A DNA stretch of 64,000 bases, from assembly GCF_003863355.1 (NCBI RefSeq), contig NZ_QQWG01000010.1:62001-126000 (forward strand). Direction: 5' to 3'. Under the pieces are notes generated by a model, which worked only from the letters and a program-made list of their open reading frames with translations, was not told where the DNA came from and made no database searches. Below, in pieces: positions 16,723-24,875 of the stretch (position 1 is the stretch's first letter; each line of letters begins with the position of its first letter). The DNA is from Ancylomarina euxina. GTDB taxonomy: Bacteria > Bacteroidota > Bacteroidia > Bacteroidales > Marinifilaceae. The position numbers and the translations under genes are program-made.

Positions 16723-17664
16723 ATGCGTGAAGAAATAATTGTTAGTGGAAGAAACAATCCGCTTATCGATCCTCAGCTTCATATTTGGCACTGGGAAATT
16801 CCCCTGTACCTATTTTTAGGAGGATTGGCAGCTGGTGTTTTGTTTTTTGCTGCTTTATATACCATCAGAAATAGAGAGAATGATTACCGTACTGCTGTGA
16901 AAATTGCTCCTTTTGTGGCTCCTATTGCATTGGTTATTGGTTTAATTGCTTTGTTTTTAGATTTGCATCACAAGCTCTATTTTTGGAGACTTTATACGAC
17001 TATTAGATTGGATTCACCCATGTCGTGGGGTGCTTGGACCTTAATGTTGGTTACGCCACTATCTATGTTGTGGTGTGCCCTGCATATCAAAGAACTATTT
17101 CCTAAATGGGATTGGAAATTTGATATCATTAAAGATGTTCTGGCTTTTTTCGAAAAGAATAAAAAAGTATTGGCCTGGATCATGCTGGTTTCATCTGCAG
17201 TCTTGGGTATCTATACAGGGATTTTATTCTCGGCATTTAATGCTCGTCCGCTTTGGAATACATCGATTTTAGGACCTTTGTTTCTGGCATCTGGTTTATC
17301 TGCTGGTTCAGCAATTACTATTTGGTTGTCGAAAGATCATGCTGAGAAAAAGCGATTTGCACAACTTGATTTAATGATCATTGGCGTTGAATTATTTTTA
17401 ATTATTCACATGTTCATGGGATTTTTGGCTAGCACGCAAGTTCAGATCGAAGCAGCTAACTTATTTTTAGGGGGTGCTTATACGGCTCCTTTCTGGATCT
17501 TCGTTGTTATCATGGGGATGATTGTTCCCGCGATATTGGAAATCCTTGAATTGAGAAAATTTAAAATACCTGTAGTTATTCCTGTAGTCCTGGTTCTATT
17601 TGGTAGTTTAATGTTACGTTTCATTATTGCTTATGCAGGTCAAGCTAGTCGCTGGCTTTATTAA
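16723..17664 (+). CDS. NrfD/PsrC-family membrane anchor and quinol-oxidising subunit
   Basis: A 313-residue protein with eight or so hydrophobic helices. The early 'HIWHWEIPLYLFLGGLAAG' (residues 21-39, split at H) is the NrfD/PsrC hallmark of the first helix. The family takes electrons from menaquinol and delivers them to the ferredoxin subunit. It is the third gene of the operon, after a 98-base gap. No haem ligands are conserved, which fits NrfD/PsrC rather than a cytochrome b subunit. Confidence 0.88.
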   Translation: MREEIIVSGRNNPLIDPQLHIWHWEIPLYLFLGGLAAGVLFFAALYTIRNRENDYRTAVKIAPFVAPIALVIGLIALFLDLHHKLYFWRLYTTIRLDSPMSWGAWTLMLVTPLSMLWCALHIKELFPKWDWKFDIIKDVLAFFEKNKKVLAWIMLVSSAVLGIYTGILFSAFNARPLWNTSILGPLFLASGLSAGSAITIWLSKDHAEKKRFAQLDLMIIGVELFLIIHMFMGFLASTQVQIEAANLFLGGAYTAPFWIFVVIMGMIVPAILEILELRKFKIPVVIPVVLVLFGSLMLRFIIAYAGQASRWLY

Positions 17665-17729
17665 AAATAACAAATCAAGAATTTATAATCGTTTCTCAGC
17701 GTAGGTTGAGATGGTAAAATATAAATCAT

Positions 17730-18251
17730 ATGAACGAAGTAAAGAAAACTAAATATTGGAATCCATACATCGGAGGTGTCATGTTGGGTTTGGTACTATT
17801 ATCTGCCAATTTTATTTCTGGTAGAGGATTAGGAGCTAGTGGCGCTTTAAAATCTGTTATCGTAAGTACTGTGAATACAGTTGCTCCAGATCATGCTGAG
17901 AATGCCGCATTTTATAAGAATTATAACGAAACTCACGAAAATCCAATGAAATCATGGTTGGTTTTTCAGGTCTTTGGTGTTTTAGTTGGTGGATTCTTAT
18001 CAGGAACATTTGCTAAAAGATTAAAATTTAAGGTTGAGCATTCGCCTAAAATTTCGTCTAAGCGAAGATTGGTTTTTGCTCTGATAGGTGGTGCTTTTTT
18101 TGGGTTTGGTTCCCAGTTAGGACGAGGTTGTACCTCTGGCTCTGCTTTGAGTGGAATGGCCGTTTTATCTCTCGGCGGATTTATAACAATGGCATGTATT
18201 TTCGGAACGGCATTCGGCTTGGCCTATTTCTTCCGTAAAAACTGGATCTAG
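17730..18251 (+). CDS. YeeE/YedE-family sulfur (thiosulfate) transporter half, first copy
   Basis: A 173-residue membrane protein with 4-5 helices. The conserved cysteine motif 'GRGCTSGSALSG' lies near residues 130-141; in YeeE such in-membrane cysteines contact thiosulfate as it passes. Bacteroidota often encode YeeE/YedE as two half-length proteins, and the second half follows here at 18386. It lies 65 bases after the NrfD/PsrC gene in the same direction, so it is probably part of the sulfur operon and brings in or sends out a sulfur compound handled by the oxidoreductase. Confidence 0.85.
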   Translation: MNEVKKTKYWNPYIGGVMLGLVLLSANFISGRGLGASGALKSVIVSTVNTVAPDHAENAAFYKNYNETHENPMKSWLVFQVFGVLVGGFLSGTFAKRLKFKVEHSPKISSKRRLVFALIGGAFFGFGSQLGRGCTSGSALSGMAVLSLGGFITMACIFGTAFGLAYFFRKNWI

Positions 18252-18385
18252 TTTTATGGTTATATTGTTATAGGGCTAAATGGATATAGTGAAAATCATA
18301 TTTGGAATAGCTGATATACTCTAGCAATTATACAATCTAACAATCCAATAATTAAACAATATTCACAACTCATAAATAGTATACT

Positions 18386-18976
18386 ATGGGACCATTAGTA
18401 GTAAATGAAATAATTTCTCCGGATACCAATTTGTTCTTAGCCTTCTTAATAGGTATTGGTTTCGGATTTGTATTAGAATCAAGTGGCTTTTCGTCTAGCA
18501 GAAAATTGGCTGGTATGTTTTATGGCTACGACACAACAGTATTGAAAGTCTTTTTTACGGCTGCAATCACCGCATTATTAGGTATGTTATTCTTTAGCCT
18601 ATTTGGGTGGGTAGATTTAAGCCTTATTTATATTAATCCAACTTTCCTTCATTCTGCAATTGTAGGTGGTGTTATCATGGGTGCTGGTTTTATTATGGGT
18701 GGTTTTTGCCCAGGTACAGCATTCTGTGCCATCTCAATAGGTAAGCTTGATGCTTTGGCCTTTATCGGTGGTTTATTCTTAGGAATCGTTGCTTTTACCG
18801 AAGGCTATCCATTGTTCGAAGAGCTTTATAAAGCTGAATTTATGGGAACGCCTACAATTAATGAATTCTTAGGTTTATCTCGTGGCTTATTTTCTTTTGG
18901 TTTAATTGCTGCTGCTTTTGGTATGTTTTGGGTAGGCGATTGGGCTGAAAAGAAATTCCCTAGAGAAGAGTATTAA
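18386..18976 (+). CDS. YeeE/YedE-family sulfur transporter half, second copy
   Basis: A 196-residue membrane protein with the YeeE motif 'GGFCPGTAFCAISIGKLDA' around residues 111-129, containing two closely spaced cysteines, and an N-terminal 'GIGFGFVLESSGFSS'. Together with the preceding 173-residue gene it should make up a full two-lobed YeeE/YedE channel. The gap of 134 bases between the two genes contains AT-rich sequence without an ORF. Its downstream neighbour is the exported rhodanese-like protein, consistent with sulfur handling across the inner membrane. Confidence 0.85.
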   Translation: MGPLVVNEIISPDTNLFLAFLIGIGFGFVLESSGFSSSRKLAGMFYGYDTTVLKVFFTAAITALLGMLFFSLFGWVDLSLIYINPTFLHSAIVGGVIMGAGFIMGGFCPGTAFCAISIGKLDALAFIGGLFLGIVAFTEGYPLFEELYKAEFMGTPTINEFLGLSRGLFSFGLIAAAFGMFWVGDWAEKKFPREEY

Positions 18977-19045
18977 AATCAATTAGGAATTACGAATTGA
19001 TGCTAAAATCATAATTCGTAATTTAAAATTTGTAATTCTACAATC

Positions 19046-19666
19046 ATGAATATAAGATTAAAATTAGCAGCTATTTTTCTTCCTCTGGGATTGATTATTG
19101 CAGCTGTTCCCGAAAATACAACAAAGGTTTATAAGTTAACCGCAGCGCAGTTACTTGTAGAAGTTCAAGAAGGTGCTCAGTTTATGAGTACTGATGAAAT
19201 AGCTGATATGGTGGTTCAAAAAGATCCATCATTTCAACTGATTGATGTGAGAGCACAGGATGAATTCGAAAAATTCCATTTACCCAATGCCATTAATATT
19301 CCTTTAACTGATATTTTAGCGGAAGATTGGGCTGATGTTTTAGATCAGGATGTAAAGATGAATGTTTTCTATTCTAATGGGAATCTAAAAGCTAACGAGG
19401 CTTGGATGATTACCCGTCAGTTGGGATTCGCAAATAATTACGTCATGCAAGGTGGGTTGAATCATTGGGCAGAAACGATTATGGATCCTAAGTCTCCAGC
19501 TTCAACAAGCCCTGACGATGAAATTGCTAAATACGATTTTCGTAAGGGCGCGAGTATGGCTCTTGGTGGTGGCGCAGTAAGTACGACTAAATCGAATAGT
19601 GATAGTTCACCTAAGCCAGAAATTAAAAAGAAGAAGAAAAAGAAACGAGCTGCAGGAGGATGTTAA
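19046..19666 (+). CDS. Exported rhodanese-fold protein without active-site Cys, C-terminal Lys tail ending Gly-Gly-Cys
   Basis: A 206-residue protein. Residues 1-20 form a signal peptide or N-terminal anchor, and residues ~45-145 form a rhodanese domain ('LIDVRAQDEFEKFHLPNAIN' at 65-84, then the active-site loop at 106-117). Normal rhodaneses have Cys at the start of that loop; here it is S110 in 'FYSNGNLKA', so ordinary persulfide transfer from this site is unlikely. The only cysteine in the whole protein is the last residue, C206, after a run of seven lysines and 'RAAGGC'. This resembles in form the mobile C-terminal Gly-Gly-Cys sulfur carrier of SoxY, though the folds differ. It is the last gene of the sulfur operon and is followed by a strong terminator. 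Confidence 0.8.
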   Translation: MNIRLKLAAIFLPLGLIIAAVPENTTKVYKLTAAQLLVEVQEGAQFMSTDEIADMVVQKDPSFQLIDVRAQDEFEKFHLPNAINIPLTDILAEDWADVLDQDVKMNVFYSNGNLKANEAWMITRQLGFANNYVMQGGLNHWAETIMDPKSPASTSPDDEIAKYDFRKGASMALGGGAVSTTKSNSDSSPKPEIKKKKKKKRAAGGC

Positions 19667-19692
19667 TTCCTTTTAAGTTTTTTTTTAGATAA

Positions 19693-19726
19693 AAAAAAGT
19701 GCTTATCATTCGATAAGCACTTTTTT
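19693..19726. terminator. Bidirectional terminator between convergent genes
   Basis: AAAAAAGTGCTTATC (19693-19707) pairs perfectly with GATAAGCACTTTTTT (19712-19726) around a 4-base loop. Runs of A and T on both sides let it serve the sulfur operon (plus) and the Cys-rich gene (minus). Confidence 0.9.
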
Positions 19727-19744
19727 GTTTAAGTCAGTTGTGAC

Positions 19745-20119
19745 TTATTTTTTAGTCTCTTTTTTACAAGGCTTTGCACAGTCTGCAGGACAAGCTTTTG
19801 CTTCTTTCTTGCAACAATCTTTTGTGCAATCAGCTTTACATTCTTTTTTTGCAGTTTTTGAACAACAAGCTTTTTTGTCAGCTTTTGTACAAGCTGCTTT
19901 ATCGGCCTTTGAACAACAAGCTTTTTTGTCAGCTTTTGTACAAGCTTTCTTTTCAGCTTTTTTACAACAAGCTTTCTTTTCGGTTTTCTTGGTGTCTTTT
20001 TTCTGATCTTGCTCCTGAGTTAAAGTAATACCATTGTCAGTAGTAATAATATTGTTAGCTGCTACACTTACTAAACTCATTGAGAAAACAAACAGAAGTC
20101 CGAATACTAATCTTTTCAT
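19745..20119 (-). CDS. Exported Cys/Lys-rich repeat protein
   Basis: A 124-residue protein with a clear signal peptide (MKRLVFGLLFVFSMSLVSVA-A). The mature part has 15 cysteines and many lysines, arranged as imperfect repeats of about 12 residues, such as 'KKACCSKADKAACTKAD' and 'KKACCSK', with spaced CC and single C. No known fold or enzyme motif is recognisable. By composition it could bind metal ions or carry persulfide or polysulfide sulfur in the periplasm, which is inference. It converges on the sulfur operon with a shared terminator. The plus-strand reading of the same bases is a low-complexity shadow. The repeat and signal peptide make the minus-strand gene the real one. Confidence 0.75.
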   Translation of the reverse strand: MKRLVFGLLFVFSMSLVSVAANNIITTDNGITLTQEQDQKKDTKKTEKKACCKKAEKKACTKADKKACCSKADKAACTKADKKACCSKTAKKECKADCTKDCCKKEAKACPADCAKPCKKETKK

Positions 20120-20366
20120 AACTATTAAATTAAACGTTTAAAAAATATGTTTCTAATCAAAAATTGTATGCTAAAGGTAATAAAAAGATGATCGTGTCTT
20201 CTGTTAATGAATTGTTAATGGCTGAAATTTTCCATAAATAAAGCTTATTTTTGAACAGTAATTAAGTTGACTAGAAGTGCTTTATACGACTTGTTAAATC
20301 AGCGTTTTGTTATTTTTTTCTTTATCAACTTCCAAACTTCTTTAAATTATACCTTCATTATAATAT

Positions 20367-21599
20367 ATGACACAATATAAATCTCAAATATTTATTGGTG
20401 TATCTATTCTGGTTTTAATCATTCTTTTAATGATTCAAGTTCAGTGGATTAATCAAGCCCGTAAACTAAACGAAGAACAATTCAGACATTTGGTCGGTCT
20501 GGCTTTGCATGAATCTGTAAGTGAATTTATGGAAGATCAGCAGTCTTGTTATGAGATGAGTGAATGTATGAAAAAACTCAAATCTAAAACGGATAGTGCT
20601 AGGTTGAAATCTGAGATTAAGCGTTTGAATTTAATTATTGAGAATAAATTTAAACAGCATCAGATTAACTCAAATTATACCATTGAAGTTCTCTCAAAAG
20701 CAGATAAGCAACCCCGTAGCAGATGTTTTTATTATAGTATGCAGAAAGCCTTAAGCGATGATAAGGCCATGTTGAACGTTTATTTCGATAAGCGTGAAAA
20801 AAATATACTAGATAGTATGGGCACCATGTTTATTGCATCCTTGGTGGCTATTATTATTTTGTTTTCCCTTTTCGGAATTACTGTTTTATCTCTGCTTAGA
20901 GATAAAAAGATATTGGGCAGAACGACTGATTTGATCAATAATATTGCACATGAATTTAAAACACCCATGGCAAGCATAGGTCTGGCCTGTGGTATGCTTA
21001 AAAGAGATAGAGTTCTTTCAAGTCCTGATAATGTTATACACTATTCTGATATTATTCATACTGAGAATAACAGATTACGTCAACAAGTTGAGCAGTTATT
21101 AAAATTGGCCTGTATTGAACGAGGTGAATTGAAATTAAATGTTGATGAGCTTTCTATACATTCATTACTGTCTGAATGTGCCTCTTGTCTAGATATTCAT
21201 CTTAAAGAGAGAAATGGAACTATTGAGTTTGATCTTAAGGCTACTCGTGATTATGTGAAAGTTGATCAAGATCTTTTACAGAATGTTTTCAAAAATTTGA
21301 TTGATAATGCGCTTAAATATTCTCCAGAAAGTCCTAAAATTAAAATAAGCACCGAAACGAAGAATAATGAACTCTGCATTTCAATTAGTGATCAAGGTAT
21401 TGGAATGACAAGAGAAGAGCAAAAACTTGTTTTCGATCGTTATTATAGGGCTCATACGGGTGATATTCACAACGTAAAAGGCTTTGGTATTGGTTTATCT
21501 TATTGTAAGATGATTATAGATGCCCACAAAGGCAGCATTAAAGTTTGGAGTAAAAAGAATATTGGTAGTACATTTACAGTAGTATTACCTTTAAGCTAA
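20367..21599 (+). CDS. Membrane sensor histidine kinase
   Basis: A 410-residue kinase. The first membrane helix is at residues ~7-27, a ~120-residue periplasmic sensor region with three cysteines follows, and the second helix is at ~151-173. The cytoplasmic part has a HisKA H-box 'NNIAHEFKTPMASIGLA' near residue 190 and HATPase motifs 'NLIDNALKYSP' (N-box) and 'GIGMTREEQ'/'GFGIGLSYCKMI' (G-boxes). There is no HAMP or PAS domain. The gene is 4 bases from its response regulator, so they are a cognate pair. The stimulus is unknown; adjacency to the sulfur locus is suggestive only. Confidence 0.92.
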   Translation: MTQYKSQIFIGVSILVLIILLMIQVQWINQARKLNEEQFRHLVGLALHESVSEFMEDQQSCYEMSECMKKLKSKTDSARLKSEIKRLNLIIENKFKQHQINSNYTIEVLSKADKQPRSRCFYYSMQKALSDDKAMLNVYFDKREKNILDSMGTMFIASLVAIIILFSLFGITVLSLLRDKKILGRTTDLINNIAHEFKTPMASIGLACGMLKRDRVLSSPDNVIHYSDIIHTENNRLRQQVEQLLKLACIERGELKLNVDELSIHSLLSECASCLDIHLKERNGTIEFDLKATRDYVKVDQDLLQNVFKNLIDNALKYSPESPKIKISTETKNNELCISISDQGIGMTREEQKLVFDRYYRAHTGDIHNVKGFGIGLSYCKMIIDAHKGSIKVWSKKNIGSTFTVVLPLS

Positions 21600-21603
21600 A
21601 ACT

Positions 21604-22305
21604 ATGAGTACTGGAAAACCCCCAAAAATTCTTCTTGTGGAAGATGACCCAAGTTTGGGTATGTTAATGAAAGACTTCCTTGGAATGGAAGGTTTCGATG
21701 TAACGCTTGCAAAAGATGGTGTTGAAGGACTTTCTTCTTATACATCTGGGCATTTTGATCTCTGTATTTTGGATGTCATGATGCCATTGATGGATGGTTT
21801 TACTTTGGCTAAAAAGATCAGAAAGAAAAACGAAGAGATACCGATTATTTTTTTGACAGCTAAATCTCTCAAAGAAGATAAATTGAACGGGTTTGATTTA
21901 GGAGGTGATGATTATATTACTAAACCCTTCGATGAGGATGAGTTAGTCAGACGAATTAATGCCATTCTAAAACGCTCCTTTAAACTTATAGATGAAACCG
22001 ATTGTAAATGTAAGATCGGGATGTTTGATTTTGATCATTCAAATCTTGAACTGTTATTGAATGGAGAGCTTACTCGTATTACGAAAAAAGAGGCCGACGT
22101 GTTAATATTACTGTGTAATAGCCGGAATTCGCTGGTTAAAAGAGAAGATATTCTTGTAAAAGTCTGGGGTGAAAATGATTACTTTATGGGACGCAGTTTG
22201 GATGTGTTTATTACCAAATTAAGAAAGCATTTAAAGCCAGATCCAGCAATTAAAATTGAGAATGTACATGGTGTTGGTTTTATTCTGACTGACGGAAAGA
22301 AGTAG
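21604..22305 (+). CDS. OmpR/PhoB-family response regulator
   Basis: A 233-residue regulator. The receiver domain (residues ~8-125) has the acidic pair in 'LVEDDPSLG', phosphoacceptor Asp in 'LCILDVMMPLMDGF' near residue 58, the switch Thr/Ser region 'PIIFLTAKS' and Lys in 'YITKPFDEDEL'. The C-terminal ~100 residues are a winged-helix DNA-binding domain with the recognition region 'GRSLDVFITKLRKHL'. It starts 4 bases after the histidine kinase stop, so the two are cotranscribed and coupled. Its targets cannot be read from the sequence. Confidence 0.93.
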   Translation: MSTGKPPKILLVEDDPSLGMLMKDFLGMEGFDVTLAKDGVEGLSSYTSGHFDLCILDVMMPLMDGFTLAKKIRKKNEEIPIIFLTAKSLKEDKLNGFDLGGDDYITKPFDEDELVRRINAILKRSFKLIDETDCKCKIGMFDFDHSNLELLLNGELTRITKKEADVLILLCNSRNSLVKREDILVKVWGENDYFMGRSLDVFITKLRKHLKPDPAIKIENVHGVGFILTDGKK

Positions 22306-22460
22306 GGGGGCATAAATCCTTCCATCATCTAGACATTGATTCTATTCTTATAAATAAATTCTATCCAGCCATGGATAAATGAAATTCTAATAATTCTTAA
22401 CTAAGTTTCGATATCCTTTCTAAAATTGTAATTTTGGGAAGGATTTTTAAAATATAACTG

Positions 22461-23123
22461 ATGAGTATTTCACAAAATATAGATAAGATATTAAAAAGCA
22501 TACCCGAAAACGTAAAGCTAATTGCTGTTTCTAAAACCAAACCTCAAGAAGATATTATTGAGGCATACGAGGGTGGGTATAAGATCTTTGGGGAGAATAA
22601 ACCTCAGGAATTAAAACAGAAGTACGAAGCTCTTCCAAAGGATATTGAATGGCATTTTATTGGTCACCTTCAGACGAATAAAGTCAAATATATTGCGGGA
22701 TTTGTTCAGCTTATTCACGCAGTGGACAGTATGAAGCTTTTGCAAGAAATAAACAAACAGGCATTAAAACACAATCGTGTTATCAATTGTTTATTGCAAT
22801 TTCATATCGCACAGGAAGAAAGTAAATTTGGTTATGATTTAGCTGAAGCGAAGGGCATGTTGAATTCTGAAGAGTTTGAGAATTTGGAAGGAATCAATAT
22901 TATTGGTGTTATGGGGATGGCAACCTTCACGGATGATCAGGATCAGGTGCGAGCTGAGTTTAAGCAGCTTAAAACAAGCTACGAAGCTTTAAAGTCAGAA
23001 TTTTTTAATGATAAAGATGACTTCTCTGAGATTTCGATGGGCATGTCAGGCGATTATCAATTGGCAATTGAAGAGGGTAGTACCATGGTTCGAGTAGGTA
23101 GTTCTATTTTTGGTTCCCGATAG
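22461..23123 (+). CDS. yggS: YggS-family PLP homeostasis protein (PLPBP)
   Basis: A 220-residue alanine-racemase-like TIM-barrel protein of normal family length. The PLP-binding lysine is in 'LIAVSKTKPQEDI' (K25 region), followed by 'GENKPQEL', 'WHFIGHLQTNKVKYI' and the C-terminal 'SMGMSGDYQLAIEEGSTMVRVG', the family fingerprint. These proteins bind pyridoxal phosphate without catalysing a reaction and keep free PLP and amino-acid pools in balance. It is transcribed alone after a 155-base gap from the response regulator. Confidence 0.93.
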   Translation: MSISQNIDKILKSIPENVKLIAVSKTKPQEDIIEAYEGGYKIFGENKPQELKQKYEALPKDIEWHFIGHLQTNKVKYIAGFVQLIHAVDSMKLLQEINKQALKHNRVINCLLQFHIAQEESKFGYDLAEAKGMLNSEEFENLEGINIIGVMGMATFTDDQDQVRAEFKQLKTSYEALKSEFFNDKDDFSEISMGMSGDYQLAIEEGSTMVRVGSSIFGSR

Positions 23124-23220
23124 TTTTTTATAAAGTAACTGGCGATTAATAGTTAAAGCAAATAAGCCGATTGAATTATTAATAAGTTACTTTAAATGTT
23201 AATTGATTCCTCTAATTAAT

Positions 23221-23228
23221 TATATTTG
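23221..23228 (+). promoter_or_regulatory. Candidate -7 box (TATATTTG) for the downstream gene
   Basis: Exact match to the Bacteroidota -7 consensus TAnnTTTG, 33 bases before the ATG at 23261. The nearest TTG upstream (23203-23205) is at a short 15-base spacing, so support is partial. Confidence 0.4.
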
Positions 23229-23260
23229 TTTGAATCAAAATAAAATCAAAGAATACTAGC

Positions 23261-24265
23261 ATGATAAATCTTGAAACCACCTATATGGGATTGATATTAA
23301 AAAATCCCATTGTAGTTAGCAGTTCTGGTTTAACCAACTCTGTTCGTAAAATTAAAATATTAGAAGAAAAAGGTGCTGGCGCTGTTGTTTTGAAGTCTCT
23401 ATTCGAGGAACAAATTACCAATGAAGCGTCTCATTTAATTTCGTCTGACCCTAAGAATTCGGCATATCCTGAAGCTGAGGATTACATTGTAAATTATGTG
23501 AAAGGCAATTCGATTTCGAACTATCTTGAGCTAATCCGTGAGGCTAAAAAGGCTGTTTCTATTCCTGTAATTGCTAGTATAAATTGTGTCTCATCTAAAG
23601 ATTGGACATCCTTTGCAAAAGAAATTGAGAAAGCTGGAGCTGATGCTATCGAGTTGAATGTTTTTATTGTACCTAATGATAAGAACAAATCTTCAGAAGC
23701 ATACGAAAAACTTTATTATGATGTGTTTGCGGCTGTGAAAAAACAAGTGGATATTCCTATTGCAATGAAATTAGGAAGCTATTTTACTAATATGATGGCA
23801 GTTGCTAATCGTTTAAATGCAGATGGAGCAGATGCTTTAGTTTTGTTTAACCGTTTTTATGAGCCAGATATCGATATCGATAGGATGGAAATGACTTCAG
23901 CAGATGTATTGAGTTCTCCAGCTGATATCCGTAAATCATTGCGATTTGTTGGAATGATTAGCGATAAAATTAGAGGTATCGACATTTCTGCATCTACAGG
24001 TATTCATGATGGCGAGGCAGCAATTAAGCAGTTGTTGGCTGGTGCAAAAACAGTTCAACTTTGTTCAACAATCTACGAAAATGGGTTCGATAGAGTTTCT
24101 GATATTTTAGCTGATATCACGAAATGGATGGAGAAGAAGAAATTTAAAACCGTTAATGAATTTAGAGGCAAATTAAGTTATGGTCAAGTTGAAGATTCAG
24201 CGATGTATGAAAGAGCTCAGTTTATGAAGTATTTTTCGGATAATAAAAAAGAGGTTCTGCAGTAG
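23261..24265 (+). CDS. Dihydroorotate dehydrogenase-like FMN protein
   Basis: A 334-residue class-1 DHODH-like TIM barrel. 'TTYMGLILKNPIVVSSSGLTNS' (residues 4-25, split) is the N-terminal flavin region, 'ELNVFIVPND' corresponds to the catalytic-loop strand and 'AKTVQLCSTIYENGF' to the phosphate-binding end. Bacteroidota genomes carry this paralogue alongside the real PyrD; the catalytic Cys/Ser loop of PyrD is not evident here, so true pyrimidine synthesis activity is doubtful. It is probably an FMN-dependent reductase of unknown substrate. A terminator follows directly. Confidence 0.8.
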   Translation: MINLETTYMGLILKNPIVVSSSGLTNSVRKIKILEEKGAGAVVLKSLFEEQITNEASHLISSDPKNSAYPEAEDYIVNYVKGNSISNYLELIREAKKAVSIPVIASINCVSSKDWTSFAKEIEKAGADAIELNVFIVPNDKNKSSEAYEKLYYDVFAAVKKQVDIPIAMKLGSYFTNMMAVANRLNADGADALVLFNRFYEPDIDIDRMEMTSADVLSSPADIRKSLRFVGMISDKIRGIDISASTGIHDGEAAIKQLLAGAKTVQLCSTIYENGFDRVSDILADITKWMEKKKFKTVNEFRGKLSYGQVEDSAMYERAQFMKYFSDNKKEVLQ

Positions 24266-24288
24266 AACCTTCAATTCTATGATATTTT

Positions 24289-24318
24289 AGTCCGAATTTA
24301 TATTCGGACTTTTTTTTG
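24289..24318 (+). terminator. Terminator after the dihydroorotate dehydrogenase-like gene
   Basis: AGTCCGAAT (24289-24297) pairs with ATTCGGACT (24302-24310), followed by eight Ts. A smaller inverted repeat, AGGTTCT/AGAACCT, overlaps the stop codon at 24252-24270. Confidence 0.85.
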
Positions 24319-24351
24319 CTACCGGTTGTTAAGTTTGTGTTGATAATTTTC

Positions 24352-24381
24352 TTGTTGATTGAAAAATAATCCTTACATTTG
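24352..24381 (+). promoter_or_regulatory. Bacteroidota sigma-A type promoter of rplS
   Basis: TTG at 24352-24354, then exactly 19 bases, then TACATTTG at 24374-24381, a perfect match to TTG-N19-TAnnTTTG. It implies an untranslated leader of about 75 bases before the L19 start codon. Confidence 0.75.
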
Positions 24382-24463
24382 CGGCGAATTCGTGCGTAAT
24401 CTCTGGCATCAAGACAGTTATATGTTTACATTGCGTTCGTGAATCTAAAAAAAAATCAATACG

Positions 24464-24811
24464 ATGGATTTAATTAAAGTTGCTGAGCAAGCATTTGCTA
24501 CTGGCGTTGAGCTTCCAGCTTTCGGAGCTGGTGACACAATTAGTGTTTCTTACAAGATTAAAGAGGGTGCTAAAGAAAGAATTCAGCTTTTTAGAGGAGT
24601 TGTTATTCAAATCAAAGGTACTGGTACAACCAAAACTTTTACTATTCGTAAAATGTCTGGTAATGTTGGTGTAGAAAGAATTATCCCAATGTTTTCTCCA
24701 TTTATCGACAAGATTGAAGTGAACAAAAGAGGTCGTGTACGTAGAGCTAGAATTTACTACTTACGTGCTCTTACTGGTAAGAAAGCTAGAATCAAAGAAA
24801 GAAGATTCTAA
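24464..24811 (+). CDS. rplS: 50S ribosomal protein L19
   Basis: A 115-residue protein of normal length with the L19 core '[24 protein letters not shown]' (split near residues 40-63) and the closing '[20 protein letters not shown]' region. L19 sits at the interface of the two ribosomal subunits. Here it is a single-gene unit with its own promoter and terminator and not the usual rpsP-rimM-trmD-rplS operon of Proteobacteria, which is normal in Bacteroidota. Confidence 0.97.
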   Translation: MDLIKVAEQAFATGVELPAFGAGDTISVSYKIKEGAKERIQLFRGVVIQIKGTGTTKTFTIRKMSGNVGVERIIPMFSPFIDKIEVNKRGRVRRARIYYLRALTGKKARIKERRF

Positions 24812-24830
24812 TCAGCTTTTAAGAATATTG

Positions 24831-24862
24831 AAAAAAGCCTTCCCATTTGGAAGGCTTTTTTT
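24831..24862 (+). terminator. Terminator after rplS
   Basis: AAAAAAGCCTTCC (24831-24843) pairs with GGAAGGCTTTTTT around a short loop. It may also act on the convergent minus-strand patatin gene ending at 24876. Confidence 0.9.
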
Positions 24863-24875
24863 ATGCATGATATTT

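Noticed and set aside
20367-22305. Histidine kinase/regulator pair as the regulator of the sulfur operon
   Set aside because: Adjacency only; no shared binding site is visible and the Cys-rich gene and a terminator lie between.
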